From contig NZ_AP025592.1 in assembly GCF_023169965.1 (NCBI RefSeq), positions 3,162,001 to 3,226,000 of the forward strand: a DNA stretch of 64,000 nt, given 5' to 3'. How positions within the stretch are numbered: position 1 is the first letter of the stretch; every line of letters begins with the position of its first letter. The notes beneath the pieces were generated by a model. That model searched no databases. It was not told the DNA's origin and saw only the letters and a list, made by a program, of their open reading frames with translations. A program made the position numbers and the translations under genes. Origin of the DNA: Anaeromyxobacter paludicola. GTDB taxonomy: Bacteria > Myxococcota > Myxococcia > Myxococcales > Anaeromyxobacteraceae. Shown here piece by piece: positions 1 through 7,700 of the stretch.

Positions 1-777
1 CATCTCGCCGAAGAGCCCTCCCAGGATGGCGTGATAGGCGACCAGCGCCGCCAGCGCGGCGAGCGCGCCGAGCGCGAGCGCGCCACCCAGCGCCAGCGCC
101 GGGCGCTCGGAGCCCGCGCGGCGGCGGACGTGGTTGAAGGTGCCGGCGGCCAGGACGGCCATGACCATCACCAGGCCGATCTCGTCCGAGAAGGCCGCGC
201 CGACGAGCGCGACCGCCCGGGCGACGGCCGCGCGCGAGAGCAGGAAGAGGAGGACGAAAGTGACGCAGGTGTACTTGGCGTACGTGAACTGCATCTCGTA
301 CGCGTAGAAGGTCATGGGGTCGAGGGCGGCGAGGGCGAAGGCGAGGCAGGCCATCGTCTGCCTCCGCTCCGCCGGCTCGACGTGGCGCGTGACGAGCCGG
401 GCCAGCAGCCCCGCGTTGAGCAGCAGCACGCCGAGCGTGAGCCAGCTCACGAATGGGAACGGGAGGCGGCTCCGGATCGCGGCCTCGAGGCCGAACAGGA
501 GGTAGTTGACCAGGCGACCGCGGCTCAGGTCGTACGCGTTGACCCGCTGCAGGGCCTCCCAGAAGGCCGCGGGCGCCTCCCGCCAGCCGTGGACGGTCCC
601 GTACACCTCCTGGAAGATCCCCATGAAGTGCAGGGCGTCCGGGTGGATCAGCCGCACCGGCGGGCGCACCAGCGTGAAGGCGATCACGCCCCCGACCAGC
701 AGCGCCGCCGCGCCCGCCTTGGCCGCGGCCCCGGGGGAGCAGGCGCGCGGCTCGCCGCGCTTCGCGTCGTCGTTCAC
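1..777 (-). CDS. Multi-pass membrane protein, C-terminal part missing (window edge)
   Basis: This frame reads open from a GTG at 777 to the window edge, giving 259 codons with no stop, so the 3' end is missing. The protein begins with a short polar N-terminus (MNDDAKRGEPRA). A hydrophobic helix follows at about residues 20-35, then a loop containing HPDALHFMGIFQEVYGTVHGW, and further hydrophobic helices. It looks like a polytopic inner-membrane protein of the GT-C glycosyltransferase-like or DUF6056-like kind, similar in style to the proteins at 7701 and 9216, but I do not recognise the family. No clear ribosome-binding site precedes the GTG, so the exact start is uncertain. The gene is transcribed away from the window and lies downstream of the eRF1-like gene on the same strand, 55 bases after it. 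Confidence 0.6.
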   Translation of the reverse strand, partial: MNDDAKRGEPRACSPGAAAKAGAAALLVGGVIAFTLVRPPVRLIHPDALHFMGIFQEVYGTVHGWREAPAAFWEALQRVNAYDLSRGRLVNYLLFGLEAAIRSRLPFPFVSWLTLGVLLLNAGLLARLVTRHVEPAERRQTMACLAFALAALDPMTFYAYEMQFTYAKYTCVTFVLLFLLSRAAVARAVALVGAAFSDEIGLVMVMAVLAAGTFNHVRRRAGSERPALALGGALALGALAALAALVAYHAILGGLFGEM

Positions 778-832
778 GTGGGGAGAGATACCACACCGCG
801 CCGGGCCCCTGCCCGGACCCTCCCCGACCCCG

Positions 833-2074
833 CTACGTCGCCCACGGCTGGTTCGGCTGCGCCGGCGAGCCGCTGAGCCCGGTCTGCGAGGCCTGGCGGA
901 GCTGCGCCGCCACCCCCTGGTAGCTGTGCAGCTTGTTGGCGTGGGCCACCACCTGCACCTCGCCGTCGTCGGCCAGGACCCGGCGCACCAGCTCGTCGCC
1001 GAGGGACGGGACGAGCTCGAGCGGGCCCTCGCAGAAGTTGCAGGTGCGGGTGTGCTCGACGCCCATGGCCCCGCACTGCTTGCAGCGCCAGCCGTCGGCG
1101 TCGAAGTCGGCCTCGAGGAGCAGCCGCCCCACGCGCCGCTCGTTGACCGCGAGGACCACGTCCTCGAGCCCCAGCACCGAGAGGGAGCCGCGCAGGGCCT
1201 GCCCCACCGCGCCGTCGATCCGCGCGATCTCGTCCCGCGCCTGCGCCACCGCCACCGCCTCGGCCGCCCGGGCGACGAGCTCGGCCCGCCCGCCCGCGCC
1301 GCCGTTGCCGTTGGTCCCCTCCGCCGGCGCCGGGTAGCGCGCGGCGATGCGATCGCAGACCCGCTCCGGCAGCTCGCGCTCGAAGTTCGCGAGGGCCTGC
1401 TGCGGTCCGAAGAGCACCACGTGGCTGCGCGGCGCGCGGTCGAACAGGTGCACCAGCTCGTCGGCGGCCATGCGCCGGAACCGGGCCAGCAGCTCGTCCA
1501 CGTGGCGCGCGTTCTTCTCGGCCCGCTCGAACTGCTCGCCGGCGCCGGCGCCGAAGGAGGCGTCGCCCACCCGGCGCGGCATGGGGCCGGCGACCGTGAT
1601 CTCCCCGACCACCTCGTTGGCGGCCACCTCGTAGATGTGCGCGCCGCGGACGGAGGCCAGCACCACCAGCGCCGGCTCGAGCTCTCCCGCGAGCCGGGCG
1701 AGCTGCAGGAGCCGCGGGACCCGGTCCACCGTGAACTGGTTCTCGAGCGGCTCGTGGAAGAAGAGCGGCTTCCAGAGCCCGATCCGGCCGCAGGCGAAGA
1801 GCGCGAGGCCGCGCTTCCCCTCCCCCGCGCTCCGCTCGAAGGTCTGCTGCACGAGCTCGCGCGCCTGCTCGAGGGTGCGCGCGAGCGAGGCCTGCTCCGG
1901 CTCGGCCCGGCCCGCGAGCGCGGCCTTGGTCCGCTCCTGCAGCCAGACCCGGACCCGATCGCGCTGCTGCTCGTCGTTCCAGCGGATGTCGAGGTAGAGG
2001 CTCAGGATGGGGTCGTCGTCACTCCGGACCGCGGCCAGCTCGGCGAGATGGCCACGCAGCTCTTGGGAGGTCAT
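833..2074 (-). CDS. Vms1/eRF1-like (baeRF) family protein with zinc ribbon
   Basis: This 413-residue soluble protein resembles the bacterial archaeo-eukaryotic release-factor-like (baeRF) families. It opens with an LSLYLDIR segment and a long helical region. A central Rossmann-like domain follows (around residues 130-200) that includes ALFACGRIGLWKPLFF and ALVVLASVRGAHIYEV. Near residues 329-350 it carries a four-cysteine ribbon of the form CKQCG...CNFCEG. The family is related to eRF1 domains 2 and 3 and to Vms1/ANKZF1, which release peptides from stalled ribosomes, but most bacterial members have no assigned function. I see no GGQ motif of a classical release factor. It is divergent from the nucleotidyltransferase-like gene that starts at 2157. 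The family call is by motif and architecture recognition only. Confidence 0.7.
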   Translation of the reverse strand: MTSQELRGHLAELAAVRSDDDPILSLYLDIRWNDEQQRDRVRVWLQERTKAALAGRAEPEQASLARTLEQARELVQQTFERSAGEGKRGLALFACGRIGLWKPLFFHEPLENQFTVDRVPRLLQLARLAGELEPALVVLASVRGAHIYEVAANEVVGEITVAGPMPRRVGDASFGAGAGEQFERAEKNARHVDELLARFRRMAADELVHLFDRAPRSHVVLFGPQQALANFERELPERVCDRIAARYPAPAEGTNGNGGAGGRAELVARAAEAVAVAQARDEIARIDGAVGQALRGSLSVLGLEDVVLAVNERRVGRLLLEADFDADGWRCKQCGAMGVEHTRTCNFCEGPLELVPSLGDELVRRVLADDGEVQVVAHANKLHSYQGVAAQLRQASQTGLSGSPAQPNQPWAT

Positions 2075-2156
2075 GGCCCCCGAAACCTGACCACGGCCGG
2101 GCGCGAGGTCGAGAGCACCGTTGCGGCCCTCCCCGCTCCGGGGTTACAGGGCTGCC

Positions 2157-3083
2157 GTGCCCCTCCTCGACGCCATCCGGGCCCTCGCGGCCTTCGACCC
2201 TCCGGCGGAGCTCCCGCCCTGCGACCTCGACGACCTCGTCAACGTGCTCGAGTCGCACGGCCTCGCCCCGATGGCCTCCTATCAGGTCGAGTCGCGGCCG
2301 CTGGGCGCTCGCCTGCCCGAGCGCTTCCGGGAGCGGCTCCTCACGAGCTACCAGGGCGTGGTCAACGACAACGTCTTCAAGCTGGTCACGCTCAAGGGGG
2401 CGCTGCGCGAGCTCGCCGGGGTGCGCGCGGTGCTGCTCGGCGCGGCGGCCACGGTGGACTGGCTCTACCCGCACCTCGCCTTCCGGCCGGTGGGCGACCT
2501 GCGGCTCGCGGTGCGCGGCGAGGACGGGGCCCGCTTCGCGGCCGGGCTCGGCGGGGACTTCCAGCCCGCGTCCACCGGCGCCGGCGGGCACACGGCGGTC
2601 TTCTCCGACGGGCGCATCGAGCTGCGCATCCAGGAGGGGCTGCTCGAGGGCACCGCGGACGACGGCGGCCTCTTCGACCGCGCCACGCCGTTCCGCGCCA
2701 TGGGGCCGGGGGTGGCGCGGCCGGCGCCCGAGGACGCGCTCCTCCTCGCGGCGGCCGACCAGGCGCTCGAGGGGCTCCGGAGCCAGCTCGTCACCTTCGT
2801 GGACGTCCGCGAGCTCGTCCGCCTCGACCTCGACCGGGCGACGCTCCACGCGCGGGCCGCGCGGCTCGGCCTCTCGCGCGCGCTCCACGGCTCGCTCTCG
2901 CTCACGGCCTCCTTCTTCCCGGAGGTGGCCGAGCGGACGCTCGCCCTGCTGCCCGTACTACTGGCAGGCGAGCGTGCGCTCGTGGAGGCGGTGATCGAGG
3001 GGGCGCGCGATCCGGGGCGCCTGCGGGTGCTGCGCGGCGAGCAGGAGGCGGCGCGCAAGGTGCTCCTCGGCCTCCAGGGCTAG
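2157..3083 (+). CDS. Nucleotidyltransferase-family protein (NTP_transf_5-like)
   Basis: The protein has about 308 residues from GTG 2157 (VPLLDAIRAL). The frame extends up to a TTG at 2121, but the extra residues look non-conserved. The body resembles uncharacterised nucleotidyltransferases often found in polysaccharide clusters. A helical N-terminus with NVFKLVTLKGAL and VLLGAAATVDWLYP is followed by RPVGDLRLAV, which corresponds to the family's R-x-x-x-D-x-D-L strand. One acidic position there is replaced by Arg, so catalysis is uncertain. The position next to UDP-glucose dehydrogenase and lipid-linked sugar genes suggests a role in glycan assembly, but this is only guilt by association. 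The substrate is unknown. Confidence 0.65.
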   Translation: MPLLDAIRALAAFDPPAELPPCDLDDLVNVLESHGLAPMASYQVESRPLGARLPERFRERLLTSYQGVVNDNVFKLVTLKGALRELAGVRAVLLGAAATVDWLYPHLAFRPVGDLRLAVRGEDGARFAAGLGGDFQPASTGAGGHTAVFSDGRIELRIQEGLLEGTADDGGLFDRATPFRAMGPGVARPAPEDALLLAAADQALEGLRSQLVTFVDVRELVRLDLDRATLHARAARLGLSRALHGSLSLTASFFPEVAERTLALLPVLLAGERALVEAVIEGARDPGRLRVLRGEQEAARKVLLGLQG

Positions 3084-3144
3084 GGGCGAGCCCCAGCACC
3101 CTCCTGTGGTATCTTCCCGCGGCTCCTGAGGAAAGGACGGACGC

Positions 3145-4449
3145 GTGAAGATCGCCGTGATCGGCACGGGCTACGTGGGCCTGGTGACCGGAACCTGCTT
3201 CGCCGAGTCGGGCCACCAGGTCACCTGCGTGGACAAGGACCCGCGCAAGATCGAGATCCTCGAGTCCGGGCGGCTTCCCATCTACGAGCCCGGCCTCGAC
3301 GAGCTGGTGAAGCGGAACGCCCGCGACGGCCGCCTCGCCTTCACCACCCGCGTCGCCGACGCGGTCCCCGGCGCCGAGGTGATCTTCATCGCGGTCGGCA
3401 CGCCGCCCGGCGAGGACGGCTCGGCCGACCTCTCCTACGTGCTCGCGGCCGCCGAGGAGATCGGGCGCGCCCTCACCGGCTACGCCGTGGTGGTGAACAA
3501 GAGCACCGTGCCGGTCGGCTCGGCGGACCGGGTCACCGCGGTGATCGCCTCGGTCACCTCGGAGCCCTTCGACGTGGCCTCCAACCCGGAGTTCCTCAAG
3601 GAGGGGGCGGCGGTCGAGGACTTCATGAAGCCCGACCGCGTGGTGGTGGGCACTCCCTCCGAGCGGGCGCGCGCGGTGATGGGCGAGCTCTACGGGCCGT
3701 TCGTCCGGGTGGAGCAGCCGATCCTCTTCATGGACACCCGCTCCGCCGAGCTCACCAAGTACGCCGCCAACGCCATGCTGGCGACCCGCATCAGCTTCAT
3801 GAACGACGTGGCCGCGCTCTGCGAGCGGATGGGCGCCGACGTGGACGCGGTCCGGCGCGGCATGGGCTCGGACAAGCGCATCGGCTTCCCCTTCCTCTTC
3901 CCGGGCGTCGGCTACGGCGGCTCCTGCTTCCCCAAGGACGTGCGCGCGCTCCTCAGCATGGGGCGGGCGGCGGGGCTCGACTTCGACCTGCTCCGGGCGG
4001 TGGAGCGGGTGAACGAGAAGCAGAAGCAGGTGCTGCTCCAGAAGGCGCAGCGCCACTTCGGCTCGCTCGCCGGCAAGCGGTTCGCGGTCTGGGGGCTCGC
4101 GTTCAAGCCCCGCACCGACGACATGCGCGAGGCGCCGAGCATCAGCCTCATCGAGGGGCTCACCGGCGCCGGCGCCACCGTGGCCGCCCACGACCCGGTC
4201 GCCTCCGAGACGGCGCGCCAGGTGCTCGGGCCCCACGTCGAGATCACGCCCGACGCCTGGGCCGCGGCGAAGGGGGCCGACGCGCTCTTCCTCGTCACCG
4301 AGTGGAGCGAGTTCCGCATGCCGGACCTCGACCGGCTCAAGGCCACCCTCCGGCAGCCGGTGCTCTTCGACGGCCGCAACATCTGGGACGCCGGCCGGAT
4401 GCGGGCGGCCGGGTTCACCTACTACGGGATCGGGCGGGGGAAGTCGTAG
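3145..4449 (+). CDS. ugd: UDP-glucose 6-dehydrogenase
   Basis: This 434-residue enzyme oxidises UDP-glucose to UDP-glucuronate with two NAD+, supplying acidic sugars and pentoses for envelope glycans. The N-terminal Rossmann motif GTGYVGLVTG is at residues 7-16, followed by D30 for NAD binding. The family's K-S-T-V-P-V-G loop is at about 119-125 and NPEFLKEG at about 147-154. The catalytic cysteine lies in GYGGSCFPKD (Cys261). The UDP-binding C-terminal domain contains WGLAFKPRTDDMREAPS. Length is typical for the bacterial family. It starts with GTG after a purine-rich AGGAAAGG. The next gene begins 215 bases downstream, beyond a hairpin repeat. Confidence 0.97.
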   Translation: MKIAVIGTGYVGLVTGTCFAESGHQVTCVDKDPRKIEILESGRLPIYEPGLDELVKRNARDGRLAFTTRVADAVPGAEVIFIAVGTPPGEDGSADLSYVLAAAEEIGRALTGYAVVVNKSTVPVGSADRVTAVIASVTSEPFDVASNPEFLKEGAAVEDFMKPDRVVVGTPSERARAVMGELYGPFVRVEQPILFMDTRSAELTKYAANAMLATRISFMNDVAALCERMGADVDAVRRGMGSDKRIGFPFLFPGVGYGGSCFPKDVRALLSMGRAAGLDFDLLRAVERVNEKQKQVLLQKAQRHFGSLAGKRFAVWGLAFKPRTDDMREAPSISLIEGLTGAGATVAAHDPVASETARQVLGPHVEITPDAWAAAKGADALFLVTEWSEFRMPDLDRLKATLRQPVLFDGRNIWDAGRMRAAGFTYYGIGRGKS

Positions 4450-4467
4450 CAGCGGGTCCTCCTGGCC

Positions 4468-4591
4468 GCCCCTCCCCAGCCCTCCCCGCCCGAGCGGGGA
4501 GGGAGCGCCGCAAGGCTCAGCCGGGAGCAGCTCACCCCGAGCCCCACGCCGTTCCCCTCTCCCGCGGAGCGGGGGAGGGTGAGGGAGGGGG
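4468..4591. repeat. Paired C/G-rich hairpin repeat, intergenic copy 1
   Basis: Two related modules flank about 45 bases of unique sequence. The left module (4468-4505) reads CCCCTCCCC-AGC-CCTCCCCGCCCG and then folds back with CGGGGAGGGAG. The right module (4551-4591) reads TTCCCCTCTCCCGC and then GCGGGGGAGGGTGAGGGAGGGGG. The left C-rich arm is also complementary to the right G-rich end, so the whole unit can fold as nested hairpins. Closely related units are at 33656-33816 and 37427-37467. It occupies the gap between ugd and the DPPR synthase gene. There is no U-run, so it is not an ordinary intrinsic terminator. Confidence 0.8.
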
Positions 4592-4664
4592 TGCGACGCG
4601 CGGCCAGCCCGAGGCGGCGCGCCCGGAACTCGCCTGCCGCGAGGACCCGGGGTAGCGTGGCCCC

Positions 4665-5543
4665 GTGACCCGGCCCGCCGCCCTCCTCGCCGCGCTCCGG
4701 CCGCGGCAGTGGACGAAGAACCTGGCCCTCCTCGCGCCGCTGCTCTTCGCGCAGCGGGCGGGGGATCCGGCGGCGGCCTCGCGGGCGCTCCTCGGGTTCC
4801 TCGCCTTCTGTCTCGCGGCGAGCGCGGTCTACCTCGGCAACGACCTCGCCGACCGCGAGGCCGACCGGCTCCACCCGGAGAAGCGGCTGCGGCCGCTCGC
4901 CTCGGGGGCGATCTCCGCGCGCGCCGCGGCCGTCACCGGGGTCGCGCTCGCGCTGCTCGCGCTCGCGCTGGGCTTCTTCCTGCCGGCCCGCTTCCTCGCC
5001 TGCGTGGCCGGCTACTTCGCGCTGCAGCTCGCCTACAACGCCGGGCTGAAGCGGCTCGTGATCGTGGACGTCTTCGCCATCGCGGCCGGCTTCGTCCTGC
5101 GGGTGGTCGCCGGGGCCGAGGCGATCGACGTGCCGATCTCCAACTGGCTCTACCTCTGCACGCTCCTGCTCGCGCTCTTCCTCGCCCTCGCGAAGCGGCG
5201 CGCCGAGCTCTCCCTCCTCTCCGCCGACGCCGCCCGGCACCGGGCCATCCTCGCCGAGTACAGCGTGCCGCTCGTGGACCAGCTCGTCGGCGTCACCTCG
5301 GCCTCGGCCATCCTCGCCTACGCGCTCTACACCACCGCCGCCGACACCGTGCAGAAGTTCGGGACCGACCGGCTCAAGTTCACCGTGCCCCTCGTCATCT
5401 TCGGTCTCTTCCGGTACCTGTATCTCGTGGCGCGGCGCGGCGAGGGGGGTCACCCGGAGCGGGTGCTCCTGCACGACCGCCCCACGCAGGTGAACCTGGT
5501 GCTCTACGTGGCGACGGTGGCCTGGGCGCTTTACAGCCGGTGA
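4665..5543 (+). CDS. Decaprenyl-phosphate phosphoribosyltransferase (DPPR synthase, UbiA family)
   Basis: This 292-residue UbiA-superfamily membrane enzyme is predicted to transfer phosphoribose from PRPP to polyprenyl phosphate, the first step toward decaprenyl-phospho-arabinose. RPRQWTKNLALLAPLLF opens the protein. The Mg-binding motif NDLADREAD lies near residues 60-68, followed by HPEKRLRPLASG, both typical of the DPPR synthase branch. The second conserved loop appears around DVFAIAAGFVLRVVAG and LALAKRRAEL. About eight or nine hydrophobic segments are visible. The length is close to the mycobacterial enzyme (about 300). The start is GTG 4665. Its stop lies just before the dprE1-like start, and the three genes form one operon. 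Family confidence is high; the exact polyprenyl substrate is inferred. Confidence 0.9.
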   Translation: MTRPAALLAALRPRQWTKNLALLAPLLFAQRAGDPAAASRALLGFLAFCLAASAVYLGNDLADREADRLHPEKRLRPLASGAISARAAAVTGVALALLALALGFFLPARFLACVAGYFALQLAYNAGLKRLVIVDVFAIAAGFVLRVVAGAEAIDVPISNWLYLCTLLLALFLALAKRRAELSLLSADAARHRAILAEYSVPLVDQLVGVTSASAILAYALYTTAADTVQKFGTDRLKFTVPLVIFGLFRYLYLVARRGEGGHPERVLLHDRPTQVNLVLYVATVAWALYSR

Positions 5544-5551
5544 GGGAAGAG

Positions 5552-6934
5552 ATGGAGGGAGCTCCGCTGCGTCGGCTCGAGTCCTGGGGGCGGTTTCCGG
5601 TGGCGCAGGCGGAGGTGCGCGACCTGCACTGGCGCGCCGAGGATCCCTTCGCCGGCGTGAACCAGCGGGCGCTCGCCTACGGGCTCGGCCGCAGCTACGG
5701 CGACAGCTGCCTCAACGACGGCGGCCTGCTCCTCTCCACCCGCGGCCTCGACCGCTTCGTCGCCTTCGACCCCGCCACCGGCGTGCTCCGCTGCGAGGCC
5801 GGCGTGTCGCTCGCCGAGATCATCGACCTCACCCTGCCGCAGGGCTGGTTCCCGCGGGTGGTGCCGGGCACGAAGCACGTGACCGTCGGCGGGGCCATCG
5901 CCAACGACATCCACGGCAAGAACCACCACCGCGCCGGCACCTTCGGCGCCCACGTGCGCGCCCTCGAGCTCTGCCGCTCCGACGGGAGCCGCCGGGTCTG
6001 CTCGCGCGAGGACAGCCCGGAGCTCTTCGCCGCCACCGTGGGCGGGCTCGGGCTCACCGGCGTCGTCACCTGGGCCGAGCTGCAGCTCCGCAAGGTGGCC
6101 GGCCCGTACATCGCCGCCGAGACGGTGGAGGTGCCCGACCTCGACCACTTCTTCCAGGTCTCGGCCGAGTCGGACGCCCGCTTCGAGTACACGGTCGCCT
6201 GGGTGGACGTGCTGGCGCGCGGCCGCCACATCGGGCGCGGCCTGTTCTACCGCGGCAACCACGCCGAGACGCCGGCGCGCCCCGGGGAGGCGGGCCGCGG
6301 CCGGCTCTCGGTCCCCTTCGACCTCCCCTCCGCCACGCTCAACCGCCTCACCGTCTCGGCCTTCAACTTCGCCTACTACCGGAAGAACCGGCGCCAGCGG
6401 GGCGAGCGCGAGCAGCACCTCGACGGGTTCTTCTTCCCGCTCGACGGCGTGGGGCGCTGGAACCGGATCTACGGCAAGCGCGGGCTGCTGCAGTTCCAGT
6501 GCGCGGTGCCGACCGCCGCGGCGCCGGAGGTGATCCGCGAGCTCCTGGGGCGCATCGCCGCCGCCGGGCAGGGCTCGTTCCTGGCGGTGTTGAAGACCTT
6601 CGGCGAGGTGCCGTCGCCGGGGCTCCTCTCCTTCCCGCGCAAGGGCGTGACGCTCGCGCTCGACTTCGCGAACCGCGGGCCGAAGACGCTCGAGCTCGTG
6701 CGCCAGCTCTACGCGGTGGCGCGGCAGGGCGGCGGCGCGTTCTACCCGGCCAAGGACGCGGTCATGTCGCCCGAGGACTTCGCCGCCTCGTACCCGCGGC
6801 TCGCCGAGTTCGAGCGCCACCTCGACCCCGCCTGCTCCTCGGGCTTCTGGCGGCGGGTGCGGGAGGGGCACCCCTACCAGCCGTCCCTGCCGCTCGGGCC
6901 GCCGGCAGCCGGCGGGAAGGGGGTGACGCCGTGA
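5552..6934 (+). CDS. dprE1: Decaprenylphosphoryl-beta-D-ribose 2-oxidase (DprE1-like flavoenzyme)
   Basis: At 460 residues this is almost exactly the length of Mycobacterium tuberculosis DprE1 (461). It is predicted to oxidise decaprenylphosphoryl ribose at C2, using FAD, before DprE2 reduces the keto group to give the arabinose donor. The FAD-linked oxidase N-terminal domain has YGLGRSYGDSCLN. The DIHGKNHH segment carries the histidine-rich FAD and active-site loop. The C-terminal domain keeps the catalytic lysine in YPAKDAV. Where the mycobacterial enzyme has the benzothiazinone-target cysteine (in G-W-N-I-C-V-D-F) this protein reads GVTLALDF, with Ala369. ATG 5552 has GAGG six bases upstream and is preferred over the overlapping GTG 5540. 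The stop overlaps the next gene by GTGA. Confidence 0.93.
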   Translation: MEGAPLRRLESWGRFPVAQAEVRDLHWRAEDPFAGVNQRALAYGLGRSYGDSCLNDGGLLLSTRGLDRFVAFDPATGVLRCEAGVSLAEIIDLTLPQGWFPRVVPGTKHVTVGGAIANDIHGKNHHRAGTFGAHVRALELCRSDGSRRVCSREDSPELFAATVGGLGLTGVVTWAELQLRKVAGPYIAAETVEVPDLDHFFQVSAESDARFEYTVAWVDVLARGRHIGRGLFYRGNHAETPARPGEAGRGRLSVPFDLPSATLNRLTVSAFNFAYYRKNRRQRGEREQHLDGFFFPLDGVGRWNRIYGKRGLLQFQCAVPTAAAPEVIRELLGRIAAAGQGSFLAVLKTFGEVPSPGLLSFPRKGVTLALDFANRGPKTLELVRQLYAVARQGGGAFYPAKDAVMSPEDFAASYPRLAEFERHLDPACSSGFWRRVREGHPYQPSLPLGPPAAGGKGVTP

Positions 6935-7671
6935 GGCGCGTCCTCGTCCTCGGCGCCACCTCGGCCATCGCCGAGGCCACCGCGCGGGTCCACGCCGAGC
7001 GGGGCGACGCGCTCTTCCTCGTGGCGCGCAGCCCGGCCCGGCTCGCCGCCGTGGCCGACGACCTCGCGCTGCGCGGCGCGCCCAAGGTGGAGGGCTTCGT
7101 CGCCGACCTCAACGACCTCTCGCACCACCGCGAGCTGCTCGACGCCGCCGAGGCGGCGCTGGGCGGTCCGCCGGAGGTGGTGCTCCTCGCCTACGGCGCG
7201 CTCGGCAGCCCGGTGGTGCTCGACCGCGATCCCTACGCCGCGGTCGAGGTCCTCAACACCAACCTGGTCTCGCCCGTCGCCCTGCTCACGCTGGTCGCCG
7301 AGCGGCTCGCGCGCGCCGGGCGCGGCACCATCGTCGGCATCTCCAGCGTGGCCGGGGACCGGGGGCGGAGCGGCAACGCCGTCTACGGGGCCTCCAAGGC
7401 CGGCCTCACCGCCTTCCTCTCCGGCCTGCGGGCCCGGCTCTGGCGCGCCGGGGTCCACGTGCTCACGGTGAAGCCGGGGTTCGTGGACACGCCCATGACG
7501 GCGCACCTCGCGAAGGGGCCGCTCTTCGCGCCGCCGGGCGCGGTGGCGCAGGGGATCGTGCGCGCCGTGGACCGCAAGGCGGACGAGGTCTACCTGCCCT
7601 GGTTCTGGCGGCTGGTGATGTTCGCGGTGCGCCACATCCCGGAGCGGATCTTCAAGCAGCTCCGGTTCTAG
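6931..7671 (+). CDS. dprE2: Decaprenylphospho-beta-D-erythro-pentofuranosid-2-ulose reductase (DprE2-like SDR)
   Basis: This 246-residue short-chain dehydrogenase is predicted to reduce the DprE1 product, using NAD(P)H, to decaprenylphosphoryl arabinose. The N-terminal nucleotide fold reads LVLGATSAIAEATAR, where the usual Gly-rich loop is the ATSAIA variant found in DprE2. The catalytic serine lies in GISSVAGDRGR and the tyrosine-lysine pair in YGASK. The KPGFVDTPMT segment and a hydrophobic C-terminus are also typical. The GTG start overlaps the dprE1 stop (GTGA), which is strong evidence for translational coupling. The pair plus the upstream DPPR synthase make the pathway call firm even though a dedicated DPPR phosphatase is not seen in the window. 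Confidence 0.93.
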   Translation: MRRVLVLGATSAIAEATARVHAERGDALFLVARSPARLAAVADDLALRGAPKVEGFVADLNDLSHHRELLDAAEAALGGPPEVVLLAYGALGSPVVLDRDPYAAVEVLNTNLVSPVALLTLVAERLARAGRGTIVGISSVAGDRGRSGNAVYGASKAGLTAFLSGLRARLWRAGVHVLTVKPGFVDTPMTAHLAKGPLFAPPGAVAQGIVRAVDRKADEVYLPWFWRLVMFAVRHIPERIFKQLRF

Positions 7672-7700
7672 GGGGGCGCGTGAGGTAGCATCGCGCCGCG

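Noticed and set aside
506-3148. Plus-strand frame of 880 codons at the left end
   Set aside because: Overlaps the eRF1-like and nucleotidyltransferase genes on other frames; Arg/Pro-rich shadow.
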